A DNA stretch of 64,000 nucleotides from Chitinophagaceae bacterium (GTDB lineage: Bacteria > Bacteroidota > Bacteroidia > Chitinophagales > Chitinophagaceae), in contig JADKHN010000001.1 of the NCBI GenBank assembly GCA_016721725.1, forward strand, positions 1,674,001-1,738,000, read 5' to 3'. Positions within the stretch are counted from its first letter, which is position 1; the number at the start of each line of letters is the position of its first letter. The translations under genes were made by a program, and so were the position numbers. This document shows, in pieces, positions 35,574 to 42,868 of this stretch. The notes beneath the pieces were generated by a model. That model was not told the origin of the DNA. It saw nothing but the letters and a program-made list of their open reading frames with translations, and did not search any database.

Positions 35574-36038
35574 TCATCCGGGCAAACCGGACCCGACCAC
35601 CTCACCATGATGAACCAGCAGGGCTTTCACCGAATTGGCGATGATGCAATGCTTATAGGTTTTCAGCAGGACCTCGTTACCCACAGCGATATCCGCTTCC
35701 TGTTCCATGGTTATTTTCGGAAACAGGTTGATCACCGTGAATTCCAGGTGTCCTTCCACGAGCTGGACCTGCCCGATCGCGGTACAGGTAAAATCCAGTA
35801 CCGCCAGTCTTGCCTTGTCCGCGATCGCCAGGAAGGTGGTCATCAGGCAACTGCTTAACGCGCCCAGGAACAGTTGTTCGGGGCTCCAGTACCCGGCCAT
35901 CCCTCCCGCGAATTCCGGCGGCGTGGCCACTTCAATTTTTTCCTCCAGGTCTTTGGCGCTGATCAGGCCTTTCCGGCCCGATTCGCGCTTTAAGCTGACC
36001 TCGAAAAAGTATTGGTGTTTTTCGGTCTTGGACAACAT
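35574..36038 (-). CDS. OsmC-family protein
   Basis: 154 aa, cytoplasmic. The OsmC/Ohr fold is indicated by the strand-rich N-terminus, the central helix LGALSSCLMTTFLAIAD with the first conserved cysteine, and the second near the end (YKHCIIANSV). Members reduce organic hydroperoxides or serve general stress resistance; which subtype this is cannot be said. It starts 7 bp after the universal stress protein gene and is likely cotranscribed with it. Confidence 0.88.
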   Translation of the reverse strand: MLSKTEKHQYFFEVSLKRESGRKGLISAKDLEEKIEVATPPEFAGGMAGYWSPEQLFLGALSSCLMTTFLAIADKARLAVLDFTCTAIGQVQLVEGHLEFTVINLFPKITMEQEADIAVGNEVLLKTYKHCIIANSVKALLVHHGEVVGSGLPG

Positions 36039-36045
36039 GGCTTGA

Positions 36046-36873
36046 TCATTTATGGGAAATGAAAACGGGCATTTTGTTCTCCTGGATCACGCGGCTGGCA
36101 AAGCTTTTCCGGAAGATCTCGGAGATGACGGACCTGGAAAAGGCGCCCATGACGATATAGCTGTCGGGCTGGTCGGCCATCCAGGCAGAGAAGCCGGTCT
36201 TTGGCTGGAGGGTGAGCTGCTGCATCTGCAGGTTGGGAAAATGCCCGGAGATCAGTTCGCTGACCATGCTGTATTCCGGGATATCCTCATCGTGATGGGT
36301 TGAAATGGACAGCAGGATCGTTTCCTTGTCCGTCAGTTCGGGAAACAGGTAGGCGAATTGTTTGATCGCGAAGAGGCAGGATTCGGAACCATCGTAGGCG
36401 AGTACCAGTTGTTTGGGATCCGTGAAGGTCTCCGGCACCAGCATGACGGGGCATTCGGTTTTCTTCAAGACTTCTTCCAGGTAGAAATTGGGCTGCCGGC
36501 CCGAAACATTCTTATAAAACAGTTCGCTGCTAATCAGCAGCAGGTCGGCAAAGCGGGTCTCTTCAACCAGGGAGGAGAGGGCCATGAGATTATTGTCCTT
36601 GTGCACCCGGTAACTGATGCCTTCTTTTTCGCAAGACTCCCGGAAGTGAACGATATTCTTGTTCACCAGCGATTCATCATCATTCTGCATGAGCCATTCC
36701 GGCAACAGGGTCACGCCGTCAATCCCGCTGAAGGCGAGGATCTTACTGTAGTCGACCGGGCTCAGGAAAACGCCGGCCAGCATCAGGGGAGACAATTGAT
36801 TGAGCTGTTTGGCAAATTCGAATGCGCCGTGGGGAAAATGTTCGCCATCCAGCGCGATGATCAGTTTTTTCAT
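36046..36873 (-). CDS. Tandem-domain universal stress protein
   Basis: 275 aa made of two UspA-like halves (about 1-140 and 150-275). The first begins KKLIIALDGEHF; the second begins PKQLVLAYDGSESCLFAIK and ends with YIVMGAFSRSVISEIFRKS, the ATP-loop position of Usp proteins. Cytoplasmic. Such tandem Usps are often induced by low oxygen. It sits between a DUF4136 lipoprotein gene (32 bp upstream) and osmC (7 bp downstream). Confidence 0.9.
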   Translation of the reverse strand: MKKLIIALDGEHFPHGAFEFAKQLNQLSPLMLAGVFLSPVDYSKILAFSGIDGVTLLPEWLMQNDDESLVNKNIVHFRESCEKEGISYRVHKDNNLMALSSLVEETRFADLLLISSELFYKNVSGRQPNFYLEEVLKKTECPVMLVPETFTDPKQLVLAYDGSESCLFAIKQFAYLFPELTDKETILLSISTHHDEDIPEYSMVSELISGHFPNLQMQQLTLQPKTGFSAWMADQPDSYIVMGAFSRSVISEIFRKSFASRVIQENKMPVFISHK

Positions 36874-36905
36874 GATGTAATGACTTTAGTAGCGTGAATC
36901 GAATT

Positions 36906-37451
36906 TTATTTTGTCCGGAAAGGCGATTTTTTCATGATCTCCGCGATGGCGTTATTGATCGCGAGTTCGGGATCCTTTTCCGCTTCAGCGGTGATCACAT
37001 CGGTAGCGCCCCCTCTCCAGACCAATTCATTCGTCCTCAGGTCCATCATGTCGATGAGCAGGGTGCCTTCCTTATACTGGTAAATGCTCAGTTTCTTGTT
37101 TTCGAGGTGCCTGTTGTAGCGTGTGCCGGCGGGTTCATTCACCATCATGGTCTTCGTATCGACCAGGATATGATAATGCAGGGCCATGTCGGCGGGGCCG
37201 GTCACAGACCGGATCCCCAGGATGCCGAGTTCGCGGTCCACGGCGGCCCTGATCCTTTTATCGGTCAGCTCATTGATGTACCTGGGATCCGTTCCTTTTT
37301 CTTCAATGGCCGCCTTGTCGAGCCAGCGATAGGTCTTATATACGGAAACATCCATCGTTTTATCGTAGTCGGAGATCACCTTGATGGTAGGGCCGCAGGA
37401 AATAAGGCCTGAGAGGGTCAGCAGCGCGAATAAGATCTTTTTCATAGCCAC
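36906..37451 (-). CDS. DUF4136-family lipoprotein
   Basis: 181 aa with a lipoprotein signal (MKKILFALLTLSGLISCG, lipobox LISC). The mature part opens DYDKTMDVSVYKTYRWLD, which is characteristic of DUF4136, and ends in NNAIAEIMKKSPF. Envelope protein of unknown function. It heads a likely operon with usp and osmC; an imperfect FNR-like site lies about 70 bp upstream. Confidence 0.88.
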   Translation of the reverse strand: MAMKKILFALLTLSGLISCGPTIKVISDYDKTMDVSVYKTYRWLDKAAIEEKGTDPRYINELTDKRIRAAVDRELGILGIRSVTGPADMALHYHILVDTKTMMVNEPAGTRYNRHLENKKLSIYQYKEGTLLIDMMDLRTNELVWRGGATDVITAEAEKDPELAINNAIAEIMKKSPFRTK

Positions 37452-37517
37452 TGTTTTAATAAACTAAAGTTCCGTATTATCCCGGGTAATATTTATGATT
37501 CTGATTAGCTGTCATTG

Positions 37518-37529
37518 CGATCTGCATCA
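37518..37529 (-). promoter_or_regulatory. Imperfect FNR-like site upstream of the DUF4136-usp-osmC unit
   Basis: CGATCTGCATCA keeps the ATCA half-site and the GAT of the other half. It lies 67 bp from the start codon at 37451. No good -7 box is seen at the distances found elsewhere, so support is weaker. Confidence 0.35.
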
Positions 37530-37647
37530 CAATATGGAGTTACCTGACCCCGATCTCAAGGTGTTTTGAAAACTGTTCCCGCTCAATCCTCCGATTATAC
37601 CTTGCTGTTCAATAGGTTGGATATTTCGCGATTAATTCCGCTGATTA

Positions 37648-37690
37648 TGATTCAACTCATAAAAAACCGGCGGTCTGCAAAATACATTTG
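37648..37690 (+). promoter_or_regulatory. FNR-like site plus -7 box for the fasciclin gene
   Basis: TGATTCAACTCA (37648-37659, with flanking A and T extending the dyad) and an exact -7 box TACATTTG (37683-37690) are 33 bp apart centre to centre. The ATG at 37722 follows 31 bp downstream. Confidence 0.6.
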
Positions 37691-37721
37691 TTGAACATTA
37701 CCAAATCAAAACTAAAAATCT

Positions 37722-38279
37722 ATGAACAAGCTATTCACCTTACTGGCGGGCGCTGCCTGCCTGTTTGTTGCCGGTTGCAATAATGATGAGACGCAAAGCA
37801 GTTCTTCTGCTGCCGTTCAGGAGAAAGGGGCGGGCCAGTCCGGCGTGCAGGACAGTCTGTCGCAAAAGAATGTGGTGCAGGTGGCCATTGGCAGTAAAGA
37901 CCATACTACCCTGGTGACCGCGGTCAAGGCTGCTGAACTGGTTGACGCCTTGAGTAATGCCGGACCTTTCACTGTTTTCGCCCCCACCAACGCGGCCTTT
38001 GATAAACTGCCGGCCGGTACCGTGGAAGGATTGCTGAAACCAGAGAAGAAAGAAGACCTCGCGGATATTTTGCAATACCATGTTTCCGTAGGTGTATATA
38101 AAGCCGAGAATTTACAGGATGGTCAATCATTGGGCCAGGTGAATGGAGGTAATATCACCATCAGTAAGAAAGACGGGAAGATCATGATCAACGGAACAGC
38201 GACCCTGGTGGCTTCCGTGCCGGCATCCAACGGCATCGTGCACGTGATCGACGGGGTTTTGCTGCCGCCTAAAAAATAG
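37722..38279 (+). CDS. Fasciclin-domain lipoprotein
   Basis: 185 aa. Lipoprotein signal MNKLFTLLAGAACLFVAGCN (lipobox VAGC), a Ser/Gln-rich linker, then one complete fasciclin (FAS1) domain: TTLVTAVKAAELVDAL, GPFTVFAPTNAAFDKLP, ILQYHV and the ending GIVHVIDGVLLP. Such single-FAS1 proteins are surface or periplasmic, often called adhesion-related, but their role in bacteria is unclear. It has its own promoter with an FNR-like site, and a strong terminator 40 bp downstream. Confidence 0.92.
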   Translation: MNKLFTLLAGAACLFVAGCNNDETQSSSSAAVQEKGAGQSGVQDSLSQKNVVQVAIGSKDHTTLVTAVKAAELVDALSNAGPFTVFAPTNAAFDKLPAGTVEGLLKPEKKEDLADILQYHVSVGVYKAENLQDGQSLGQVNGGNITISKKDGKIMINGTATLVASVPASNGIVHVIDGVLLPPKK

Positions 38280-38318
38280 TTTTAGAAATATAGTTTAGAT
38301 GTTTTCTTCGAAACGGAG

Positions 38319-38360
38319 AACCGGAATACTGGCATAGCGATATGCCGGATTCCGGTTTTT
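38319..38360 (+). terminator. Intrinsic terminator after the fasciclin gene
   Basis: AACCGGAAT...GGCATA pairs with TATGCC...ATTCCGGTT (about 17 bp with a bulge) around GCGA, followed by a T-run at 38355-38361. It also separates the gene from the convergent truncated-haemoglobin gene that ends the nos operon. Confidence 0.8.
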
Positions 38361-38371
38361 TATGTGGCTGA

Positions 38372-38770
38372 TCAATAAACCTTATTACTTTCTCCACTCA
38401 CTTCAGCGATCTTGATCCGGATCACCGTCGCAATGCTGTAAGCCCGCTGCTTGGCCAGTTCGGCTTTTTCTCCCGTGAATAATTCATCGATGGTGCTGTT
38501 GAAGAGGAGGGTCCAGCGGTCGAAGTGTTCGTCACGCAGCGGGAGAACGCGGTTGAGGCGCTTATGCAGTTCCATGGGATTGCCGGTATAGCTCCCGGTA
38601 TAGAACAGGCTGTTCTCCCAGAAATCATACATCACCGGCAGGTGCTGCTCCCAGTTCACTTTGGCGAGGTCGGTAAAGATGAAACCGATCACCGGGTCCG
38701 CCGTCACTTTCTCATAGAAACGGTTCACTATTAATTCGATGTCTTGCCTGTTTTCAATGTCTTTTTTCAT
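38372..38770 (-). CDS. Group 3 truncated haemoglobin
   Basis: 132 aa. The sequence follows group 3 truncated globins: IELIVNRFYEKVTADPVIGFIF, WEQHLPVMYDFWENSLFYTGSY, NPMELHKRL (proximal His region) and RWTLLFNSTIDELF. It binds O2 or NO in the cytoplasm. It starts one base after the nosY stop and is the last gene of the nos operon, so it probably protects against nitric oxide during N2O respiration. Confidence 0.9.
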   Translation of the reverse strand: MKKDIENRQDIELIVNRFYEKVTADPVIGFIFTDLAKVNWEQHLPVMYDFWENSLFYTGSYTGNPMELHKRLNRVLPLRDEHFDRWTLLFNSTIDELFTGEKAELAKQRAYSIATVIRIKIAEVSGESNKVY

Positions 38771-38771
38771 G

Positions 38772-39548
38772 TTAAAGGTCTTTGCGGTTAAACTTTCTCA
38801 ATGACAGCCAGACCGGAACAAAGATCCAGGTGAAGAGGATGGTGAAGGAGAACACCAGCCCGGTATAGGTCCCAAAAAAATCCCGGAAGATGGCACCAGT
38901 ATAACCCATCAGCGCGGAGACGTCCATCTGCAACAAGATCAGGATCCGACCCAGGTCCACCGGGTTGAATGCCGTGATCGCGATCATGGGTTTCTCCAGC
39001 GGGTAATCGGCGAACTGGAAAAGCAGGAAGAGCACCAGTCCGTCGAACAGCAAGGAAAAGTAGAGCCAGAGCAGGATGGACGCGCCGATGCCCTTGGCCT
39101 TGTCGCGGGTTTTAACGGCGGCCAGCATGGCGATGGCCACAAAGATCGAACTGAGGATCACGCCCATGGCGATCATCAGGAAACCGGTGGCATTGGCCTG
39201 GTAGATCAGTACGGGTATGCCGGCACCCACGAGGAAGGCCAGGCAAAGGGAAGCGGAAAGTCCGGTGAAGAGGCTGAGCCAGATCGATCTTCTTTTCAGC
39301 GGCTGGCTCACCAGCAGTTCGATGAATTCGGCGCTGTTGTACACATAAATGGTGGAGAAGATGATGCTCACCAGCGGAACGATGATCAGGATGATGTTGA
39401 GCAGGCTGAGCAATCCCTTGCTGATATTATCCTCCAGGCTGAACATGCTGAAGGCGGTGGCGAACAACAGCAGGGTATAGAACAACACGATCCTGTTTCG
39501 CAGGATATCGGTCATGACATATTTGATGATCTTTTTCATTGTTTTCAT
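38772..39548 (-). CDS. nosY: NosY-type ABC permease
   Basis: 258 aa with six predicted membrane helices (for example YTLLLFATAFSMFSL; IILIIVPLVSIIFSTIYVY; LLGMVI-like segments in the middle). EFIELLVSQPLKRRSIWLSLF is the conserved cytoplasmic loop of ABC-2/NosY permeases. The start overlaps nosF by four bases. With NosF and NosD it makes the export system needed for CuZ centre assembly of NosZ. Confidence 0.9.
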   Translation of the reverse strand: MKTMKKIIKYVMTDILRNRIVLFYTLLLFATAFSMFSLEDNISKGLLSLLNIILIIVPLVSIIFSTIYVYNSAEFIELLVSQPLKRRSIWLSLFTGLSASLCLAFLVGAGIPVLIYQANATGFLMIAMGVILSSIFVAIAMLAAVKTRDKAKGIGASILLWLYFSLLFDGLVLFLLFQFADYPLEKPMIAITAFNPVDLGRILILLQMDVSALMGYTGAIFRDFFGTYTGLVFSFTILFTWIFVPVWLSLRKFNRKDL

Positions 39549-40246
39549 TTACGCATGAAATGGGCGATGGCCCGGTTCAGTTTTTCCTCACCCGTATCCT
39601 GCTGCAACGTTTCAATGCTCTTATGGAACAGCACCTTCCCTTCCTGCATGTAGATGACTTGCGTTACGAGGTCGTCCAGTTCACTGAGGATATGGGATGT
39701 GATGAGGATGAGTTTTCCTTTTTGTTTCTCCCGGATGATCTTTTCTTTCAGGATCTCCGACGACAAAGGATCGAGGCCTGCAGTCGGTTCATCGAGGATG
39801 AGCACGGCCGGGTTGAACAGGAAGGCCAGCGAGGCGCTTACTTTCTGCCGGGTGCCGCCCGACAAGGTGCGCATCCGTTTGGCCATCAGTTGATTCAGTC
39901 CGAACTGCTGGATCAGGTCTTCATCAAGGTCCTCATTTCGTCCGCGGATATCCTTCATCATGTTCAGCACCTGGCCGATCGTCATGTTGTCGGGATAACG
40001 CCCGATCTGGGGCATATAGCCGATCTGGTCGCGGTATTGCCAGGAGTGCAGGATATTATTGCCGTTGAAGGTGATGAACCCGCTGTCCTGCACCACCATG
40101 CCCAGAATGGTCTTGATGAGGGTGGTCTTGCCGCTGGCATTGGGCCCAATGAGTGCGATACACTCGCCCCGGTTGCAGGTCATGGAGACATCATCCAGCG
40201 CTTTCAGCTTGCCGAATTTTTTGGATACGTTACTGGCGATGATCAT
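39545..40246 (-). CDS. nosF: NosF-type ABC ATPase
   Basis: 233 aa. Walker A GPNASGKTTL (about 33-42), Q loop, signature LSGGTRQK (about 128), Walker B VLILDEPTAGLDP, and the switch His in ITSHILSELD. It overlaps nosY, its membrane partner, by four bases. It powers the transporter for the sulfur species needed by NosZ maturation (family knowledge). It is separated from nosD by a 253-bp spacer containing a dispersed repeat. Confidence 0.93.
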   Translation of the reverse strand: MIIASNVSKKFGKLKALDDVSMTCNRGECIALIGPNASGKTTLIKTILGMVVQDSGFITFNGNNILHSWQYRDQIGYMPQIGRYPDNMTIGQVLNMMKDIRGRNEDLDEDLIQQFGLNQLMAKRMRTLSGGTRQKVSASLAFLFNPAVLILDEPTAGLDPLSSEILKEKIIREKQKGKLILITSHILSELDDLVTQVIYMQEGKVLFHKSIETLQQDTGEEKLNRAIAHFMRK

Positions 40247-40335
40247 TGGTTGCTCTGAAAAAATTATTAAATAAAACTATTGATCTTTTTATCATGACAT
40301 CTTTTATTAATCGAAAATCTTCACTGACTTTTATT

Positions 40336-40472
40336 GTTCCTTTTTGCTTGCCCAAAAGACAAAAAGGGCCTAAGAAAATTTTTAACACACACACGTTTTC
40401 GGATGGTACCTTGATTAAGCTTTTGTGCTACTGTAAACTCGAATTCAGTTCCCTGATATCAGGTCTTCAACT
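40336..40472. repeat. Dispersed repeat, copy 1 (between nosD and nosF)
   Basis: The reverse complement of 40401-40472 matches 48787-48856 almost base for base, including TGATATCAGGGAACTGAATT and GAGTTTACAGTAG. A second shared block (CAAGCAAAAAG) lies at 40340-40350. The copies are in opposite orientation. Nothing else is seen in the 40247-40499 spacer. Confidence 0.85.
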
Positions 40473-40499
40473 ATCAAAGTACTTTTCAAATCTGCTGTT

Positions 40500-41735
40500 T
40501 TATTTATATTTCTTCATCATCGGGTGTTCGTCTTTCATGTTTTCCGGCGTGATGCTGGGGATGATCTTCTCGGTCTTGTCCATCAGCGCGGAGATGAAAC
40601 TCCGGAACAGGATCATCGCCGGCGGGTTCTTTTCCACGATCATCGAATAGAGGCTCACGGGCCGGTAGGGGATATCGCCGATCTTGTCACGGTTCAGATC
40701 GTAACCATCGTATTTATCCCAGTAGTTTTTATCAAAACTGTTCAGCATCAGCGACCCGTTGGTGCCCACGTCGAAGGTATTGCCGGTGAAATTATTCATG
40801 GTCACGTTGATGTCCATGCAGCTGGCCTGGATCTTCATGCCCCAGCCGTTATCCTCGAACTGGTTTCTTTTCATGGAGATCCGGGTGGCGCCTTCCAGGT
40901 GGATCCCGGTGGTGTTCTTGTTGAAGTAATTGCCTTCGATATAGCTGTCGGACAGTTCCTTGATGAGCAGTCCGTAGGCTGCATCGCCCCAGTTCTGTTC
41001 AAAGAAATTCCCGTACATCTTCACGCCGTGCGAGTACATCACGGCCACGCCGGCGCCATTGCCCCGGAAGATATTGGCAACATAAGTATCTTCCTGGGAG
41101 AACATGAAATGCAATCCGTACCGCAGGTTCTTGTATGAGGTGTTCCGCCAGATGATGGAATGCGTGACGAACTCGAAATAGATGCCATCCCGGTGGCCGG
41201 TGATGGTGTTGCCGATGATGAGCAGACTGTCGCTTTTCCAGCAATGAATGCCGTTGCCGCTCTGTTGTTCTTCGTCGCTATAAGCGGTGACGCGGTTGTT
41301 CCGGATGGTGCAGTTGGTGGCCTGCTGGCAATAGATACCAAAGAAGGTATCGTCGAGAATATTGTTGCGGATGATCACATCCCGGCACTGGTAGATCTTG
41401 ATGCCGCCAAAATCCTCGATGCTGGAAACGCCCGAATGCTGGATATGAAAGCCATCCACCACCACGCCATTTGCCTTGATGGAAATGACCTCGTATTTTT
41501 TCTCCCCGTCGAGAACGGGATGGTTGATGCCGATGAGTACGATGCGTTTACCAATGACCAGGTTCTTTTCGAAATAACGCCCTGCATAAACCCTTACGGT
41601 ATCTCCATCCAGGGCCATTTTTACCGCCGCTGTGACCGAGGAGCAGGCCCGGTTCGGACCCACATCGATGATCCTGGCCCTGGCATTCATCTGCACGAGG
41701 ATACTGATCCATATGAGTAACCCTGTCTTTTTCAT
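40500..41735 (-). CDS. nosD: NosD periplasmic copper-handling protein
   Basis: 411 aa. Signal peptide MKKTGLLIWISILVQMNARA, then a right-handed parallel beta helix with many NxxxGI-type turns (IRNNILDDTFFGIYCQQA; NRVTAYSDEEQQSGNGIHCW; IEGNYFNKNTTGIHLEGA). It ends NSFDKNYWDKYDGYDLNRDK, a stretch conserved in NosD. The protein works in the periplasm with NosFY for CuZ assembly. Its start overlaps the nosL stop by four bases. Confidence 0.93.
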   Translation of the reverse strand: MKKTGLLIWISILVQMNARARIIDVGPNRACSSVTAAVKMALDGDTVRVYAGRYFEKNLVIGKRIVLIGINHPVLDGEKKYEVISIKANGVVVDGFHIQHSGVSSIEDFGGIKIYQCRDVIIRNNILDDTFFGIYCQQATNCTIRNNRVTAYSDEEQQSGNGIHCWKSDSLLIIGNTITGHRDGIYFEFVTHSIIWRNTSYKNLRYGLHFMFSQEDTYVANIFRGNGAGVAVMYSHGVKMYGNFFEQNWGDAAYGLLIKELSDSYIEGNYFNKNTTGIHLEGATRISMKRNQFEDNGWGMKIQASCMDINVTMNNFTGNTFDVGTNGSLMLNSFDKNYWDKYDGYDLNRDKIGDIPYRPVSLYSMIVEKNPPAMILFRSFISALMDKTEKIIPSITPENMKDEHPMMKKYK

Positions 41736-42754
41736 GGCTTGATCTGTTCCCAGTTTACCTGGCTGCCATTACAGGCGGTAGTCGTTTTTTTCATTCCCTC
41801 CGCATCGCTGAAAGCGACGAGGTTCCCGTTCATCGGTCCTTTGAAGCAGGTACTCTGATAAAGCAGGGCCTTACCGGAAGGCAACAGGTTCGACGGTGCA
41901 TTGAAATCGGCGAAATAGTAGGAATGAATGTCTTTCTGTTCTATGAACTTTGTATTCAGAAAAGCAAGAAGACAATGCGTGTCGTCGAACTTATAGGGTT
42001 TTCCTTTTTTTGTTACAAATTCACAGCTAAAGCGGCCGTCGCTGATGGTCATTTTACAAAAAGAGCAATTGTCTTTGCCGGTTGCGATGGGTTCAGGTTT
42101 TGGCGTGCAACTGTTCAGGGAAAGCAAGAGGGCAAGCGCCACCGTTTTCGTGACGAGGGATCTGGCTTTCGCGTTCTTCCTGTTGCGCCACCATTCCCAA
42201 ATGACCATTAATAACAGGACCAGACCGACACCCACGAAGATCCAGCCGCCGGTATCCGGTACCGAATAGGCGCCGAAATTCAGTAATTGTTTGAAGCCGA
42301 TCAGCGGAGGCTGGTAAGCCATGCCGGGCACGATGATGGCCGCGTTGGGATCCAGGTTATGGCCGTAATTGTATTCCCATCTCCAGAAATCGATCATGGC
42401 GGTGATGCCAAAGCAGATGAAGAGGATCAGTAAGAGGTTCATCCATTTTCTTTTGCCCAGTATCCCCGTAGTGATAAAGGCCAGGGCAAAGAACCCGATG
42501 ATGAAAGGGAGGAGGGTGAACTCGATGAAGTCGCCGGTATGCAGGGTCTTCATCCCGATATAGTGATTCAGTCCGTTGATGATGTCGACGTTCCCGGCAA
42601 GTCTGTCAGCATAGATCAGCAGGTTCAGTCCTTCGGGATATTGGGGCGCGTTTAGCTCGATTCGCCACATGGGGGTGAACAGAACGGCGGCCAGGGCCAG
42701 TCCGCAGGCTACGAGCAGGATCCTTGCATTGGTTGAAATTCGGTTGTTTTTCAT
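41732..42754 (-). CDS. nosL: NosL with an N-terminal four-helix membrane domain
   Basis: 340 aa from ATG 42754 (MKNNRISTNAR). The earlier in-frame ATG at 42820 lies inside a hairpin structure and is rejected. Residues 1-190 form a membrane domain with about four helices (LLVACGLALAAVLFTPMW; LLPFIIGFFALAFITTG; LLLILFICFGITAMI; WIFVGVGLVLLLMVIW). Then a lipobox-like LLSLNSC precedes a complete NosL domain with the Cu site NCSFCKMTISD, HCLLAFL and a C-terminal CFKGPMNGNLVAF. Canonical NosL is only the second half, so this is a fusion or a long membrane-anchored form. It delivers copper to NosZ. Confidence 0.88.
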   Translation of the reverse strand: MKNNRISTNARILLVACGLALAAVLFTPMWRIELNAPQYPEGLNLLIYADRLAGNVDIINGLNHYIGMKTLHTGDFIEFTLLPFIIGFFALAFITTGILGKRKWMNLLLILFICFGITAMIDFWRWEYNYGHNLDPNAAIIVPGMAYQPPLIGFKQLLNFGAYSVPDTGGWIFVGVGLVLLLMVIWEWWRNRKNAKARSLVTKTVALALLLSLNSCTPKPEPIATGKDNCSFCKMTISDGRFSCEFVTKKGKPYKFDDTHCLLAFLNTKFIEQKDIHSYYFADFNAPSNLLPSGKALLYQSTCFKGPMNGNLVAFSDAEGMKKTTTACNGSQVNWEQIKP

Positions 42755-42769
42755 AAAAATGGTCTGCAT

Positions 42770-42857
42770 AAAAAAGAGGTAGCATCCACCGGCTATCCGG
42801 TCTTCGTCCGGCCGGATCATCCCTGCGAATGATGCGGCCGGGGCAGGATGCTACCTC
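42770..42857 (-). terminator. Branched hairpin with U-tract between nosZ and nosL
   Basis: On the minus strand GAGGTAGCATCC (42857-42846) pairs perfectly with GGATGCTACCTC (42787-42776), followed at once by six Ts (42775-42770). The enclosed 58 nt contain two further hairpins: CGGCCGCATCAT with ATGATCCGGCCG (one mismatch), and ACCGG-ATAG-CCGGT. This gives a three-way-junction fold ending like an intrinsic terminator, 11 bp after the nosZ stop and 15 bp before the nosL ATG. It may set the nosZ:nosL ratio or act as a regulated attenuator. Confidence 0.75.
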
Positions 42858-42868
42858 CCGATAAAAAT

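Noticed and set aside
41732..42820. ATG 42820 as the nosL start
   Set aside because: It falls inside the terminator-like hairpin; ATG 42754 directly follows it.
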